64,000 nucleotides of DNA, taken from Methylorubrum sp. B1-46. Its GTDB lineage: Bacteria; Pseudomonadota; Alphaproteobacteria; Rhizobiales; Beijerinckiaceae. The translations under genes and the position numbers were made by a program. Below the pieces are notes generated by a model that was not told the DNA's origin, did no database searches, and worked only from the letters and a program-made list of their open reading frames with translations. The stretch covers positions 4,913,001 to 4,977,000 of the forward strand of contig NZ_CP088247.1 in NCBI RefSeq assembly GCF_021117295.1, given 5' to 3'. Positions 43,317-52,638 of this stretch are shown here, piece by piece (position 1 is the stretch's first letter; each line of letters starts with the position of its first letter).

Positions 43317-46300
43317 TCACAGCGTCGCGCCCGCGGGCTTGAACCGGGCGAAGCGCAGGGCCAGCATCGGCAGCACGGCAAGGTTGAGCACCGTCGAGGT
43401 GGCGAGGCCGCCGAGGATGACAAGCGCCATCGGCCCCTCGATCTCGCGGCCGGGCTCGCCCGCACCGAGCGCCAGCGGCATTAGGCCGAGACCGGTGACG
43501 AGGGACGTCATCAGGATCGGCACCAGCCGGTCGGCCGCTCCCTCGATCGCGGCCGCCTCGTTCCAGGGGCGCCTTTCCAGCAGCACCATGTGCTCGTAAT
43601 GCGCGATCATCATGATGGTGTTGCGCAGCGAGATGCCGAACAGCGTCACGAAGCCGACGATCGACCCCAGCGAGATCACCGCGCCGCTGAGCGCCACCGC
43701 CAGCACGCCGCCGACGAAGGCGAAGGGCAGGTTGACGAGAACGAGGGCGAGGTTGGTCAGTGAGCCCGTGACGACGAGGAGCAGCAGCACGATCCCGAGA
43801 CCAGCGAGACCCGCGTAGAGGGCGAGTTCGCGCCGCGCCTTCGCCTGCGTCTCGGCCGCGCCGCCGAAGCCGATATCGACGCCCGAGGGCTGTGCCACCT
43901 CACGGGCGATCTTGCGCTTGGCGGCCTCTGTGAAGGAGGCGACGTCGCGTCCCTCCACATTCGCGGTCACCACGCGCACCCGCTGCGCCCCGATATGGCC
44001 GACGGCGTAGCGGCCGGCGGTCTCGTAGATGTCCGCCACCTGGGCGAGGCGGATGTAGCTGCCGCTCGGCGTGCGGAGAGGCAGGTTGCCGAGCGTCGTG
44101 AGGCGCGTGCGCGCAGCCGGTTCGAGCACGACGACGACGTTGAACACGGCGTTGCCCTCGTAGGCCTGGCCGACGATGTCGCCTTGATAGGCGGTGCGCA
44201 CGATCTCCAGCACCTCGATCGCGTCGAGGCCCCAGTGGCGCAGATCGGTCGGGCGCAGGCTCACATTGACCTGCGGCAGGCCCGGCGGCGACTTGAGCTG
44301 GACGTCGGCCGCGCCGCGCACCTCGGCGAGTTCGCGCGCGACATCGCGGGCGGTGGCCTCGATCCGGTCGAGATTCGAGCCGGTGACGCTGATTACGACC
44401 GGCGCGGTGAAGCCCGAGACGACTTCCTCGATGCGCTCGGTCAGGAAGGTCTTGAGCGAGAAGCTCGCGCCGGGCGTCGCCGCCATCAGTGCGCGGATGC
44501 CGGCCTCCGCCCGCTCCTGCCCCGCACCGTCGAGGCCGGGTTCGAGATCGATATGGATCTCGCTGTCATGCGTGCCGCCGAGATCGTAGCCGGCCTCGGC
44601 GCGTCCGACCTGCTGGGCCACCGCGCGTACGCCGGGCACCGCCTTCAGCCCCGCCGCGATGCGCTCGCCGAGCCGGAGCGTCTCCTGCAGCGAGGTGCCG
44701 GGCGCCGAGGCCATGTGCAGGATGAGGTGCCCCTCCTTGAGGTCGGGCAGGAACACGCCGCCGAAGAACGGAACCGGCAGGGCCGCTGCCAGCGTCAGCG
44801 CGAGACTGCCGGCCATGACGAGGCGCGGGTGACGGTTGAGCCGGGCGAGCCCGCGGACGTAGCGGCTCCGCACCCAGCGGCTCACCGGCGGCTCGCGGGC
44901 GGGGAGGTCGGTGCGCCCGGAGAGCAGCAGCCGGGCCAGCGCGGGCGTCACCGTCAGCGCCACGGCGAGCGAGGTCAGCACGGCGAGGATGTAGGCCAGC
45001 GCCAGGGGCGCGAACAGACGGCCGGGCACGCCGGTCAGCGCCAGCACCGGCAGGAAGACGAGCAGCACCGCGACGGTGGCATAGGCGACCGAGACGCGCA
45101 CCTCCAGGATCGCGTCGAGCACCACCCGCGCGCCGGATGCGGGCACGGCGGCGCGGCGGTTCTCGCGCAGGCGGCGCATCACGTTCTCGACGCCGATCAC
45201 CGCATCGTCCACCACCTCGCCGATGGCGATGGCGAGCCCGCCGAGCGTCATGGTGTTGAGGCTCTGGCCGAAGGCGCCAAGGGTCAGCACCGCACCGATC
45301 AGCGAGAGCGGGATCGCGGTGGCGCTGATGAGCGCCGTGCGCCAGTCGGCGAGGAAGACGAACAGCACGACGACGACGAGGATGCCGCCGAGCGCGAGCG
45401 CCTGGACCACGTTGTTCGTGGCCTGCGTCACGAAGTTGGCCGGGCGGAACAGGTCGGTGCGTAAGGAGATGCCGTCGCGCTCCAGGCCGGGGCGCATCTC
45501 GGCCAGCGCCGCCTCGACGCCGGCCGTCACATCGAGGGTGTTGGCGCCGTACTGCGCGCCGACCATCAGCAGCACGCCGGGTTTCCCGTCGACCAGGGCC
45601 GCGCTGATCGCCGGCTCCGGCCCGGCCACGACATCGGCGACATCGCCGAGCACCACGCTCGCCCCGCCCTCGTTGATGAGCACCGTGCGCGCCACCGCCT
45701 CGGGGGTCAGCGACTGCCCCTCGGTCTGCAGGGTGATGCGCTGGTTGACCGTATCGACGAAGCCCGCCCCGCGCACGCCCGTCGCCTTGCGGCCGGCGGA
45801 AAGCACGTCGTTCAGGCCGATCCGGAAGCGGACCAGATCCTGCGGCCGGACCTGGATACGGATCGAGCGGAGGTCGCCGCCATAGACCAGCACCTCGCCG
45901 ACGCCGGGGGCGGCGAGCAGGCGCAGGCGCAGGCGCCAATCGGCCACCGTGCGCAGGTCCATCAGCGACTGCGTCGAAGAGGTCAGGCCGATAAGGAGAA
46001 CCGAACTCGTCGATGAGGTCAGCGCCGTCATGGTGGGGGGCAGGACGCCCTGCGGCAGCCGCGCCGTCACCGCGGCCAGCCGCTCGTTCACGAGCTGGCG
46101 CGCGCGGTAGATGTCGCTGCCCGAGGCGAAGGTGGCGGTGATGACCGAGAGGCCCTGGATCGAGTTCGAGCGCATCGTCGCCAGCCCCGGCAGGCCGCTG
46201 ATCGCGACCTCCAGCGCTTGCGTCACCAGAACCTCGACCTGTTCGGGGTTGAGGCCGGGCGCCTCGGTCTGCACCGTTACCGTGGGGGGCGCGAATTCCG

Positions 46301-46496
46301 GAAAGACGTCGTACTTGGCCGACCCGAGCGCAACGACGCCGTAGACGGCGAAGGCCAGGACCAGCGCAAGGACGATGCCGGGCCGGCGCACGGCGAAGGC
46401 GACCAGGGCGGATTGAAGGCCGGCCGGTGCCGGAGCCGGAGGGGGCGGCGGCGCCTCGTCTCGCACCGGCCGGCGTGCGGGCGGATGGTCGAGCAT
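43317..46496 (-). CDS. RND efflux permease, CzcA/CusA (heavy-metal) type
   Basis: A 1059-residue RND transporter. After a Pro-rich N-terminus it has VAFAVRRPGIVLALVLAFAV and DVFPEFAPPTVTVQTEAPGL, typical of the heavy-metal efflux branch. Helix 4 reads AIAIGEVVDDAVIGVENVMR with acidic residues, and the C-terminal helix block contains LRNTIMMIAHYEHM. No His-rich tail or clear metal-binding Met cluster is visible, so the metal or compound is unknown. It is encoded right after its adaptor gene (2-base gap). Confidence 0.88.
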   Translation of the reverse strand: MLDHPPARRPVRDEAPPPPPAPAPAGLQSALVAFAVRRPGIVLALVLAFAVYGVVALGSAKYDVFPEFAPPTVTVQTEAPGLNPEQVEVLVTQALEVAISGLPGLATMRSNSIQGLSVITATFASGSDIYRARQLVNERLAAVTARLPQGVLPPTMTALTSSTSSVLLIGLTSSTQSLMDLRTVADWRLRLRLLAAPGVGEVLVYGGDLRSIRIQVRPQDLVRFRIGLNDVLSAGRKATGVRGAGFVDTVNQRITLQTEGQSLTPEAVARTVLINEGGASVVLGDVADVVAGPEPAISAALVDGKPGVLLMVGAQYGANTLDVTAGVEAALAEMRPGLERDGISLRTDLFRPANFVTQATNNVVQALALGGILVVVVLFVFLADWRTALISATAIPLSLIGAVLTLGAFGQSLNTMTLGGLAIAIGEVVDDAVIGVENVMRRLRENRRAAVPASGARVVLDAILEVRVSVAYATVAVLLVFLPVLALTGVPGRLFAPLALAYILAVLTSLAVALTVTPALARLLLSGRTDLPAREPPVSRWVRSRYVRGLARLNRHPRLVMAGSLALTLAAALPVPFFGGVFLPDLKEGHLILHMASAPGTSLQETLRLGERIAAGLKAVPGVRAVAQQVGRAEAGYDLGGTHDSEIHIDLEPGLDGAGQERAEAGIRALMAATPGASFSLKTFLTERIEEVVSGFTAPVVISVTGSNLDRIEATARDVARELAEVRGAADVQLKSPPGLPQVNVSLRPTDLRHWGLDAIEVLEIVRTAYQGDIVGQAYEGNAVFNVVVVLEPAARTRLTTLGNLPLRTPSGSYIRLAQVADIYETAGRYAVGHIGAQRVRVVTANVEGRDVASFTEAAKRKIAREVAQPSGVDIGFGGAAETQAKARRELALYAGLAGLGIVLLLLVVTGSLTNLALVLVNLPFAFVGGVLAVALSGAVISLGSIVGFVTLFGISLRNTIMMIAHYEHMVLLERRPWNEAAAIEGAADRLVPILMTSLVTGLGLMPLALGAGEPGREIEGPMALVILGGLATSTVLNLAVLPMLALRFARFKPAGATL

Positions 46497-46498
46497 GC

Positions 46499-47599
46499 TC
46501 AATCGTCGTCCGCGTCGGAGGCCTGGATCTGCCCTCGCAGCTCCTCGGAGAGGACGGCCTGCGGACCGGTCACGACGATCTCCGCCTCCGGCCCGAGATC
46601 GTCCACGACGTAGGCGTCGGCCGAGATCGGCGCGTCCGGCTTGAGCGGATGGCGGGCAAACGCGTCGTCGCCGACGCTGCGGTAGATCCAGGCGCTGCCC
46701 TGCCAGTGCACCACCGCGCTCTCGGGCACGGCGATGCCGCTCGTCTCGCGCTCCGAGGTCAGGAAGGCCAGCGTGCTCATGCCGGGCAGGAGTCCGCTGT
46801 CGCCGGCCACGGTGTAGAAGTAGCTGACGCCCTGGATGCGCTGGTCGGTGCGGGTCGCGGGCGAGACGTAGCGGAGTGCCACGCGCTCGCTCTGCGGCGG
46901 CACCTCGGCATGGGCGATGGCCGGCGGCGCCTTCAGCGTCTCGCCGGGCGGCAGGGTCACCTGCACGAGGAAGTCGGTCCGCTCGATCAGCCGGGTGATG
47001 GCGGGCGCGCGCTCGATGATGGCGCGCCCGATCACCGTGCCCCATTCCTGCTGCGCGGTGGCCGCCAGCGTCCGGACCTGGGACTGCGCCGCGGCGAGCG
47101 CCGCCTCGTCGGTGCGGAAGCTGCCCTCGGTGGTCTCGAGCTGGACCTTGGTCGCGTAGGGCCCGAGATTGCGCGCCCGCGCATAGGCCGCCCGCGAGAC
47201 CTCCGCCTTGGCCTCCGCTGTCTGCAACTGCGCCTTGGCGCTGGCGTAGCTGTTGGTGAGTTCGGTGACGCGCGCGAGGTCGAGGACCGAGCCGAAGGCT
47301 TGCACCTCGATGCGGTGAGCCATCCGCTTCTGCCGCGCCGTCTCGACACCGATCCGGTTCTGCTCCTCGTCGCTCAGCCGCACGACGGCGCGGCCGCCCT
47401 CGACGGAGACCCGAACCGCTGCAAGGGTCGGCGCGGGCGAGTACGCTGCGGGTGCGACCGCGCTGGACAACCGCGCCTGCAGATCCGAGAAGATCGGCCC
47501 CGCGCTGACGCGCAGGCCGGATCCGGCTTCCGTCAGCACGAGTGCGCCGAGCGCACCCACGCCGAGCGCCAGCCCCACGGGCAGGACGACCCGCCGCAT
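46499..47599 (-). CDS. RND periplasmic adaptor, CusB-like
   Basis: A 366-residue membrane fusion protein. The N-terminal signal or anchor is RVVLPVGLALGVGALGALVL. The segment AVVRLSDEEQNRIGVETARQ is the classic CusB/CzcB start of the beta-barrel, followed by a helical hairpin (SYASAKAQLQTAEAKAEVSR) and the lipoyl/barrel parts. No metal-binding N-terminal extension is seen. A GTG immediately before the ATG is possible, but GGAG at eight bases supports the ATG at 47599. Confidence 0.85.
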   Translation of the reverse strand: MRRVVLPVGLALGVGALGALVLTEAGSGLRVSAGPIFSDLQARLSSAVAPAAYSPAPTLAAVRVSVEGGRAVVRLSDEEQNRIGVETARQKRMAHRIEVQAFGSVLDLARVTELTNSYASAKAQLQTAEAKAEVSRAAYARARNLGPYATKVQLETTEGSFRTDEAALAAAQSQVRTLAATAQQEWGTVIGRAIIERAPAITRLIERTDFLVQVTLPPGETLKAPPAIAHAEVPPQSERVALRYVSPATRTDQRIQGVSYFYTVAGDSGLLPGMSTLAFLTSERETSGIAVPESAVVHWQGSAWIYRSVGDDAFARHPLKPDAPISADAYVVDDLGPEAEIVVTGPQAVLSEELRGQIQASDADDD

Positions 47600-47904
47600 C
47601 ACACCGTCTCCTCAGCCCTCGCGTTCTCCGGCGCGATTTGCCACTTTTGCCCGGTTTTGTTTGCGAGGTCTACCCGAATTGGTGGCGATGCCCACAAGCG
47701 GCGAAGAGCGGGGTCCGCCGGCCATGGCGACATAGACCGGGAGCGGCCGGCAGGCACGGGCGGAGAGGTCGGCACGCCTTCAACCGATCCTTCGCACTAT
47801 CACCGGCTCGCGTCCGATCGCCCGGGAATGTCGATTCCCGACCCTGGACAGGGGCGGGCAATCCGCAGATGAAAAGCGGCCTTGTCCGAGCGAGTTTTTG
47901 AGCT
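47600..47904. other. Intergenic region between divergent genes
   Basis: About 305 bases that must hold the RND adaptor promoter (minus strand). No RNA gene, operator or credible open frame was recognised; the long shadows crossing it come from neighbouring coding frames. Confidence 0.4.
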
Positions 47905-48318
47905 TTGCGCGTCGTGAAGAAGTTCTTGAAGAAGGCGAAACTGGCGGCCCTGACGACACGGCGGCCGCCGGCCTCGATCGTCCGCACGCCGTTGCCGGGC
48001 TTCGATCCGATCGACTATCTCTACTGGTATCCGGACGTGCGCGTGTTCCCGCAGGGGCCGCTGGTCCACTACATCCATTACGGCTGGCGGGAAGGGCGCG
48101 ACCCGAGCGCCGGCTTCAGCACCGAGGGCTACCTGCGGGCCAACCCGGACGTGCGTGAGAGCGGCTGTAATCCGCTGGTGCATTTCGTCGAGTGCGGTCT
48201 CGCCGAGGGGCGGTGCGGCTGGCAGAAGGATCCGAACGCGCCGCCGCCGAAGCCGCATCCGCTGGATTATCAATCGGGCAAGCTTCTGCCGCCGCCGGGC
48301 CGCGCCGCCCAGGGCTGA
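47905..48318 (+). CDS. Small protein with FDxxxYLxxYPDV-type repeats
   Basis: A protein of about 137 residues. After a basic N-terminus (VVKKFLKKAKLAAL) it has two repeats of about 35 residues: FDPIDYLYWYPDV...VHYIHYGWREGRDPSAGF, then FSTEGYLRANPDV...VHFVECGLAEGR. The same repeat type accompanies glycosyltransferases and large secreted proteins in this group. Its function is unknown. The start is uncertain (TTG at 47905 or GTG at 47914) because no good ribosome site is present. Confidence 0.6.
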   Translation: MRVVKKFLKKAKLAALTTRRPPASIVRTPLPGFDPIDYLYWYPDVRVFPQGPLVHYIHYGWREGRDPSAGFSTEGYLRANPDVRESGCNPLVHFVECGLAEGRCGWQKDPNAPPPKPHPLDYQSGKLLPPPGRAAQG

Positions 48319-48444
48319 GGTTGGTCGAGGCCGTGCCCGCAGGCCGAGACGCCGCAGTTACGGACGCCCACGGCCCCTCGGTTGACGGCGACCTCCGGCT
48401 ATGGCTGTAGGCCTTACTGCGTCCCGTGAGGGTTTAACTCGATC

Positions 48445-48960
48445 ATGTCCGAAGGCGATACACTGGCCAAGGCTCTGGCCGATGTCCGGCAGCGGATGGC
48501 CCATCTTCAGGCCGAGTACGAGCGCGTCTCCGCTGAATTGACCAAGCTCCGCGTGGCGGAGAAGTCGCTCGCGGCGATCGTGGAAGGCGCGCCCCTCGGG
48601 GATGCCTTGGGCGGTGTGGGCGCGGTCGCCTCGACGTTTTCCGCCGAGGTACGGTCGGGACGTGGCGGGCGCGGCAGCCGTGGACCGCGCGCCAACTCGG
48701 CCAAGGGGCGGCTGAAGGCGCTTCTGGAAGGCGCCGGGCCGCAGGGCCTGTCGCATGCCGAGATCGCGCGGCGCCTGCCCGACGTCGCACCCAACACCCT
48801 CAACACCTATCTCAGCGTCATGGCCAATAGCGGCGAGGCCGTGCGCCGAGGCGACTTCTACTCGGCCGGAACGCCCGTCTCCGCCGACGAGGCGCCGGAG
48901 GACGAGGCCGCTCCGCAGGAATCGGCCGACCGCGACGAGGACGCCGACGTGGCCGAGTGA
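48445..48960 (+). CDS. Hypothetical protein with coiled coil and winged-helix-like region
   Basis: A 171-residue cytoplasmic protein. Residues about 8-50 form a probable coiled coil (MAHLQAEYERVSAELTKLRV). Residues about 75-90 are Gly/Arg-rich. Residues about 88-145 look like a winged helix (RLKALLEGAGPQGLSHAEIA, ARRLPDVAPNTLNTYLSVMA). The tail is acidic. A DNA-binding role is suggested by the fold-like pattern only; no family name is assigned. Confidence 0.65.
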   Translation: MSEGDTLAKALADVRQRMAHLQAEYERVSAELTKLRVAEKSLAAIVEGAPLGDALGGVGAVASTFSAEVRSGRGGRGSRGPRANSAKGRLKALLEGAGPQGLSHAEIARRLPDVAPNTLNTYLSVMANSGEAVRRGDFYSAGTPVSADEAPEDEAAPQESADRDEDADVAE

Positions 48961-48981
48961 GGCGGACGCCCCCGGCCCGGA

Positions 48982-50811
48982 TCAATCGGGAAGCGCGAAG
49001 ACGACGAGGGCGTCGCCGGTGCCGAAGCCGGACGCCTTGGTGAAGGAGGCGCCGCCCGCAGCGACCGCCACGTATTGGCGGCCTTCGACCGTATAGGTGA
49101 TCGGCGGCCCGCCGATTCCCGCCCCGCACTGGAAGCGCCAGAGGATCTCGCCGGTCTTGGCGTCGTGGGCATCGAGATGCCCGTCCTCCTCGCCCGAGAA
49201 GACGAGGCCGCCCGCGGTGGCGAGCGTGCCGCCGGAGAGCCGGCTTGCGGCCGTGCGCGACCACGCCACGGCGCCGCCGCGGGCGAGGTCGACCGCCGTC
49301 AACGTCGAGAAGGCCGGTTCGCCCTTCGCCTCGCCGGTCTCGGTGTAGCGGATCTCGCCGCGACCGCCGGCCGCTGGCGCCGTCTTCACCGTGTAGGTCG
49401 CCGCCCCGTGCCGCACCTGAGCGAAGGCCAGCCCGCTTCCCGCGTCGTAGGCCACCGGATGCCAGGAGACCGCCCCGAGAGGGCCGGGGCTGACCACCGT
49501 GCCTTCCGGGCTCGGCGGCACGAACAGGTTCTTGTGCGTGATGAGAGGGGCGGACTTGCCGAGGAGCCGTCCGTCCGCGCGGTCGTGGACGTAGATCCAG
49601 CCGAGCTTACTCGCCTGCGCCACCGCCTTCACCGGCCCTTTCGCGGTGGGATAGTCGAGCAGGAAGGGCGGGCTCGCCACGTCGTAGCCCCATTCCTCGT
49701 GGGGCACCTGCTGGAAGTGCCAGCGGAGCTGCCCGGTCCGTACGTCGAGCGCCACGAGGCTCATGGTGTAGAGGTTGTCGCCGGGCCGGGTCAGACCGAA
49801 ATTCTGCGGCGCCGGGTTGCCGGTGCCGAGATAGATCAGCCCGAGACCGGCGTCATAGGCCGGCGTCATCCAGAGCGAGCCGCCGCCGACCTTCCAGGCC
49901 TCTGCGTGCCGGGAGGCTGCAGCCTTTTCCGCGGCGATGTCGCGGTTGAGCGGGATGCCGTCCGGGGTCTTTTCCGCGAAGGCGCCCTCCCAGCCGTCGG
50001 CCTTGGTGACGTACCAGCGCCAGCGCTCCTCGCCGGTCTTCGCGTCGTAAGCGGCGAGCCAGCCGCGCCGGCCGTAGCCGCCCTCGATCCCGACCACGGC
50101 GCCGCCGTCGAGGCCGCCCCGCTCGTCCTCGACATGGAGGCCGTAGCCGGCGCCCGTCACCCCGGCGATGACGAGACCTTCGGCCACCAGCGGCGGCATC
50201 TTGAAGCCCAACCGGCTCGATCCCTGGACCGGCTTATCGCCCAAGGTCGCGGCCAGGGCCGAGGCGGTCTCGGTCTCGCCCTCCTCCGGGCGTACCGCCT
50301 CGCGGTCCCAGACCAGTCGACCGGTCTTCGCCTCGAGGGCGATGACGCGCCCGTCCATGGTCGCCTCCAAAACCAGGCCGCCGGACACGGCGACTCCTCT
50401 GTTCGAGGGCGGCCCGAAGATCTTCTCCGTGCGTGCCTTGTGGGTGTAGGTCCACAGCACCTTTCCGGACTTCGCCTCCAGCGCCGCCACATGGTTTCCC
50501 GTGGTCGAGACGTACATCACGCCCTCCACCACCACCGGCTCGGCCTGGAAATAGCCGGTCACTCCGGTCTGGAAGATCCAGGCGGGACGCAGGCGGGCGA
50601 CATTGCCGCGGTCGATCTGCGCCAGCGGCGAATGGTGGGTGTTGGAGGCGTCGCGCCCGAAGGCCGGCCAGTCGCCGGAGGGCCGGCCGGTTTCTTGCGC
50701 AACGGCGCCGGCGATCGGCAGCAGAGCCGGTAAAAGGAGCAGCCATGCGGCGGCGCTGCGGACAGGGCGCATCTTCGAAGGCCCGACAAGCGGCGTCGTG
50801 TGGCGTCTCAC
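48982..50811 (-). CDS. PQQ-dependent dehydrogenase (quinoprotein beta-propeller)
   Basis: A periplasmic quinoprotein, 609 residues from the chosen start. The signal peptide (RSAAAWLLLLPALLPIAGAV) ends near VAQ. Propeller tryptophan-docking repeats are seen, e.g. ALEAKSGKVLWTYTHKAR, ALEAKTGRLVWDREAV and HDAKTGEILWRFQCGAGIGG. The motif where alcohol dehydrogenases have WDYD reads EWGYDVASPPF, so the usual catalytic Asp position is Gly. No vicinal Cys pair and no cytochrome domain are seen. The GTG at 50811 with GGGAGG at seven bases is preferred over the ATG at 50772. The substrate is unknown. Confidence 0.85.
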   Translation of the reverse strand: MRRHTTPLVGPSKMRPVRSAAAWLLLLPALLPIAGAVAQETGRPSGDWPAFGRDASNTHHSPLAQIDRGNVARLRPAWIFQTGVTGYFQAEPVVVEGVMYVSTTGNHVAALEAKSGKVLWTYTHKARTEKIFGPPSNRGVAVSGGLVLEATMDGRVIALEAKTGRLVWDREAVRPEEGETETASALAATLGDKPVQGSSRLGFKMPPLVAEGLVIAGVTGAGYGLHVEDERGGLDGGAVVGIEGGYGRRGWLAAYDAKTGEERWRWYVTKADGWEGAFAEKTPDGIPLNRDIAAEKAAASRHAEAWKVGGGSLWMTPAYDAGLGLIYLGTGNPAPQNFGLTRPGDNLYTMSLVALDVRTGQLRWHFQQVPHEEWGYDVASPPFLLDYPTAKGPVKAVAQASKLGWIYVHDRADGRLLGKSAPLITHKNLFVPPSPEGTVVSPGPLGAVSWHPVAYDAGSGLAFAQVRHGAATYTVKTAPAAGGRGEIRYTETGEAKGEPAFSTLTAVDLARGGAVAWSRTAASRLSGGTLATAGGLVFSGEEDGHLDAHDAKTGEILWRFQCGAGIGGPPITYTVEGRQYVAVAAGGASFTKASGFGTGDALVVFALPD

Positions 50812-51016
50812 GTTCAATCCTCCCGTCCTTTGCTTCCTGGTTACGGTGGACCGGCGATCCTGTCGAACGACCATGACATTTCAGGTGTTGCTTCCTCGCA
50901 TCCCCGACTTTCTTGGAGCCATCGTCCGTCTGCGCGGTTGTTAGGCACACAGAGGCCGCCGGTGTCCGCACCGGACATCCCAGCAGCGGTCACCTGAATT
51001 GAGACGTGAGGACTTG

Positions 51017-51286
51017 ATGCGAACTCTGATTTTGGCCGCGACACTGGCCTTCGCCGGACCTGCTTTCGCCCAGACCGCCGCGCCGACGGCGCCGCGGCCC
51101 GGTGCGCCCGTGGTCGGCGGCCAGAACAACACCGGAGCCGACACGAACGTCACGATTCCCCGCGGTAGCACCGGAGCCGACACGGTGCAGACCGATCCGG
51201 CGGTGGGCGGCAATGCCAACCAGCCCTCGCGCGCGGTGCCGCAGGGCAGCGGCGGCGGCGGGAGCAGCGGCGCCGGGGGCAACTGA
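51017..51286 (+). CDS. Small secreted Gly/Asn/Thr-rich protein
   Basis: An 89-residue protein. The signal peptide MRTLILAATLAFAGPAFA is cleaved before QTAAP. The mature part is low complexity with an imperfect internal repeat (NNTGADTNVTIP, then GSTGADTVQTDP) and a glycine-rich end. A GAGG lies seven bases before the ATG. No family is recognised. It is convergent with the histidine kinase gene. Confidence 0.55.
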   Translation: MRTLILAATLAFAGPAFAQTAAPTAPRPGAPVVGGQNNTGADTNVTIPRGSTGADTVQTDPAVGGNANQPSRAVPQGSGGGGSSGAGGN

Positions 51287-51299
51287 GCCTCGATGACAG

Positions 51300-51327
51300 G
51301 CCGGGCCGGCCTCGTGCCGGACCCGGC
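51300..51327. terminator. Hairpin between convergent genes
   Basis: GCCGGGCCGGC and GCCGGACCCGGC pair with one bulged base around a five-base loop. It occupies the gap between the small secreted protein gene and the kinase stop codon. There is no T-run. Confidence 0.6.
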
Positions 51328-52473
51328 TCACACGCGCGCGGCCATCCGCAGCTCGAACTGGGCGCCCTTGCCGGGTTTCAACGTCAATGTCCCGTCGAGC
51401 TGGCGAGCGAGATTGCCGATCACGCGCATACCAAGGCTCGCTCTCGCCTTCAGCGGGTCGAAGCCCGGCGGCAGGCCGACGCCGTCGTCGCAGACCGAGA
51501 CGGTCAACCCGCCATCCTCCCGCATCACCGCCTCGACGCGGATCTCGCCCTGACCTTCGGGATAGGCGTACTTGATCGCGTTGGTCACGAGTTCGTTCAC
51601 GAACAACCCGAGCGGGATCGCGAGATCGGCCGGCATCGTCACCGCCGCGGCCCGACAGCGCAGCGCGTGGGCGCCCGCACTTTCCGTCAGCTTCTCGCAT
51701 AAAGCTTCGAGGAAGCCGGCCACATCGATCCGGGTGAGATCGGGCTGGCGCCAGAGCTGGTCGTGAACCTGGGCCACTGCCTCGACGCGGGCGCGTGCAT
51801 CGGCCAGAGCGCTCTTCACGCTTTCGTTCTCGGTGCCGCGCGCTTGGAGCGCAAGCAGGCCGGCCACCACGGCGAGGCTGTTCTTGACCCGGTGGCTCAT
51901 CTCGCGGCTCAGGAGGTCCTGTCGCTCCAGCGCGACCTTGAGCTGCGCTTCCGAACGCTGACGCTCGATCGCGCTGCCGAGCAGGTTGGCGAAGCCCTGC
52001 ATGAAGGCGATGTCGGCCGGGCCGAACACGCCCTCGCGGGTGTCGTCCACCTCCAGCACGCCGTAATGGCCATCCCGATTGGTGATGAGGACGTTCACCG
52101 CCCGGCGGATGCCGTGGCTTGCCATCAGTTCCGGTGTTCGGAAGCGGGTTTCGTTCTCCAGATGATTGGAGATGACGGGCCGTCCGGTCTTCAGGGCGTA
52201 GCCGGCAGGTGAGGCGAGGTCGGCGCCGATCACCGCGCGGCCGACACAGTCCGGCTCCCAGCCGACGCCGGCGCAGACGAGGAGCACATCCTGGGCCGGC
52301 TGGTATTCGAGCGCCTTGCAGAACTGGGCTTGCATCCCCTCCGCACAAAGTTCGGTCGCCCGCTGCAGGAGCGGAAGGAGTTCGGTGGCGCGCAGCGCCT
52401 CCACGCCGAAGTCGGACAGGATTGCCTGCTGGCGCAGCCGAAGGTCCAGGGCCTCCGGCGAAATCTCGGTCAT
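51328..52473 (-). CDS. GAF-domain sensor histidine kinase (HisKA_2/HWE type)
   Basis: A 381-residue cytoplasmic kinase. The GAF domain covers about residues 25-175 (VCAGVGWEPDCVGRAVIG, then RRAVNVLITNRDGHYGVLEV). The dimerisation/phospho-acceptor helix is LLSREMSHRVKNSLAVVAGL with its His. The ATPase domain has FVNELVTNAIKYAYPEGQGE (N box) and VCDDGVGLPPGF (G1). Such kinases usually work with PhyR- or CheY-like receivers in the general stress response of Alphaproteobacteria; no response regulator is adjacent. The signal is unknown. Confidence 0.88.
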   Translation of the reverse strand: MTEISPEALDLRLRQQAILSDFGVEALRATELLPLLQRATELCAEGMQAQFCKALEYQPAQDVLLVCAGVGWEPDCVGRAVIGADLASPAGYALKTGRPVISNHLENETRFRTPELMASHGIRRAVNVLITNRDGHYGVLEVDDTREGVFGPADIAFMQGFANLLGSAIERQRSEAQLKVALERQDLLSREMSHRVKNSLAVVAGLLALQARGTENESVKSALADARARVEAVAQVHDQLWRQPDLTRIDVAGFLEALCEKLTESAGAHALRCRAAAVTMPADLAIPLGLFVNELVTNAIKYAYPEGQGEIRVEAVMREDGGLTVSVCDDGVGLPPGFDPLKARASLGMRVIGNLARQLDGTLTLKPGKGAQFELRMAARV

Positions 52474-52638
52474 GGGGTCGTCTCAGGGTTCCCTGGATGC
52501 GGGTCTTCGCGCACGCACTGCGCGATTGCAGACGACCGTGTCGGCAATGTGGGAGAGATGCGGTTGCGATGAGAGATGGATTGTGAAGTTCAAATGGAAA
52601 GGGCCGGCCGAACCGCGCCCTTCCCTGCCTGGCCTGTC

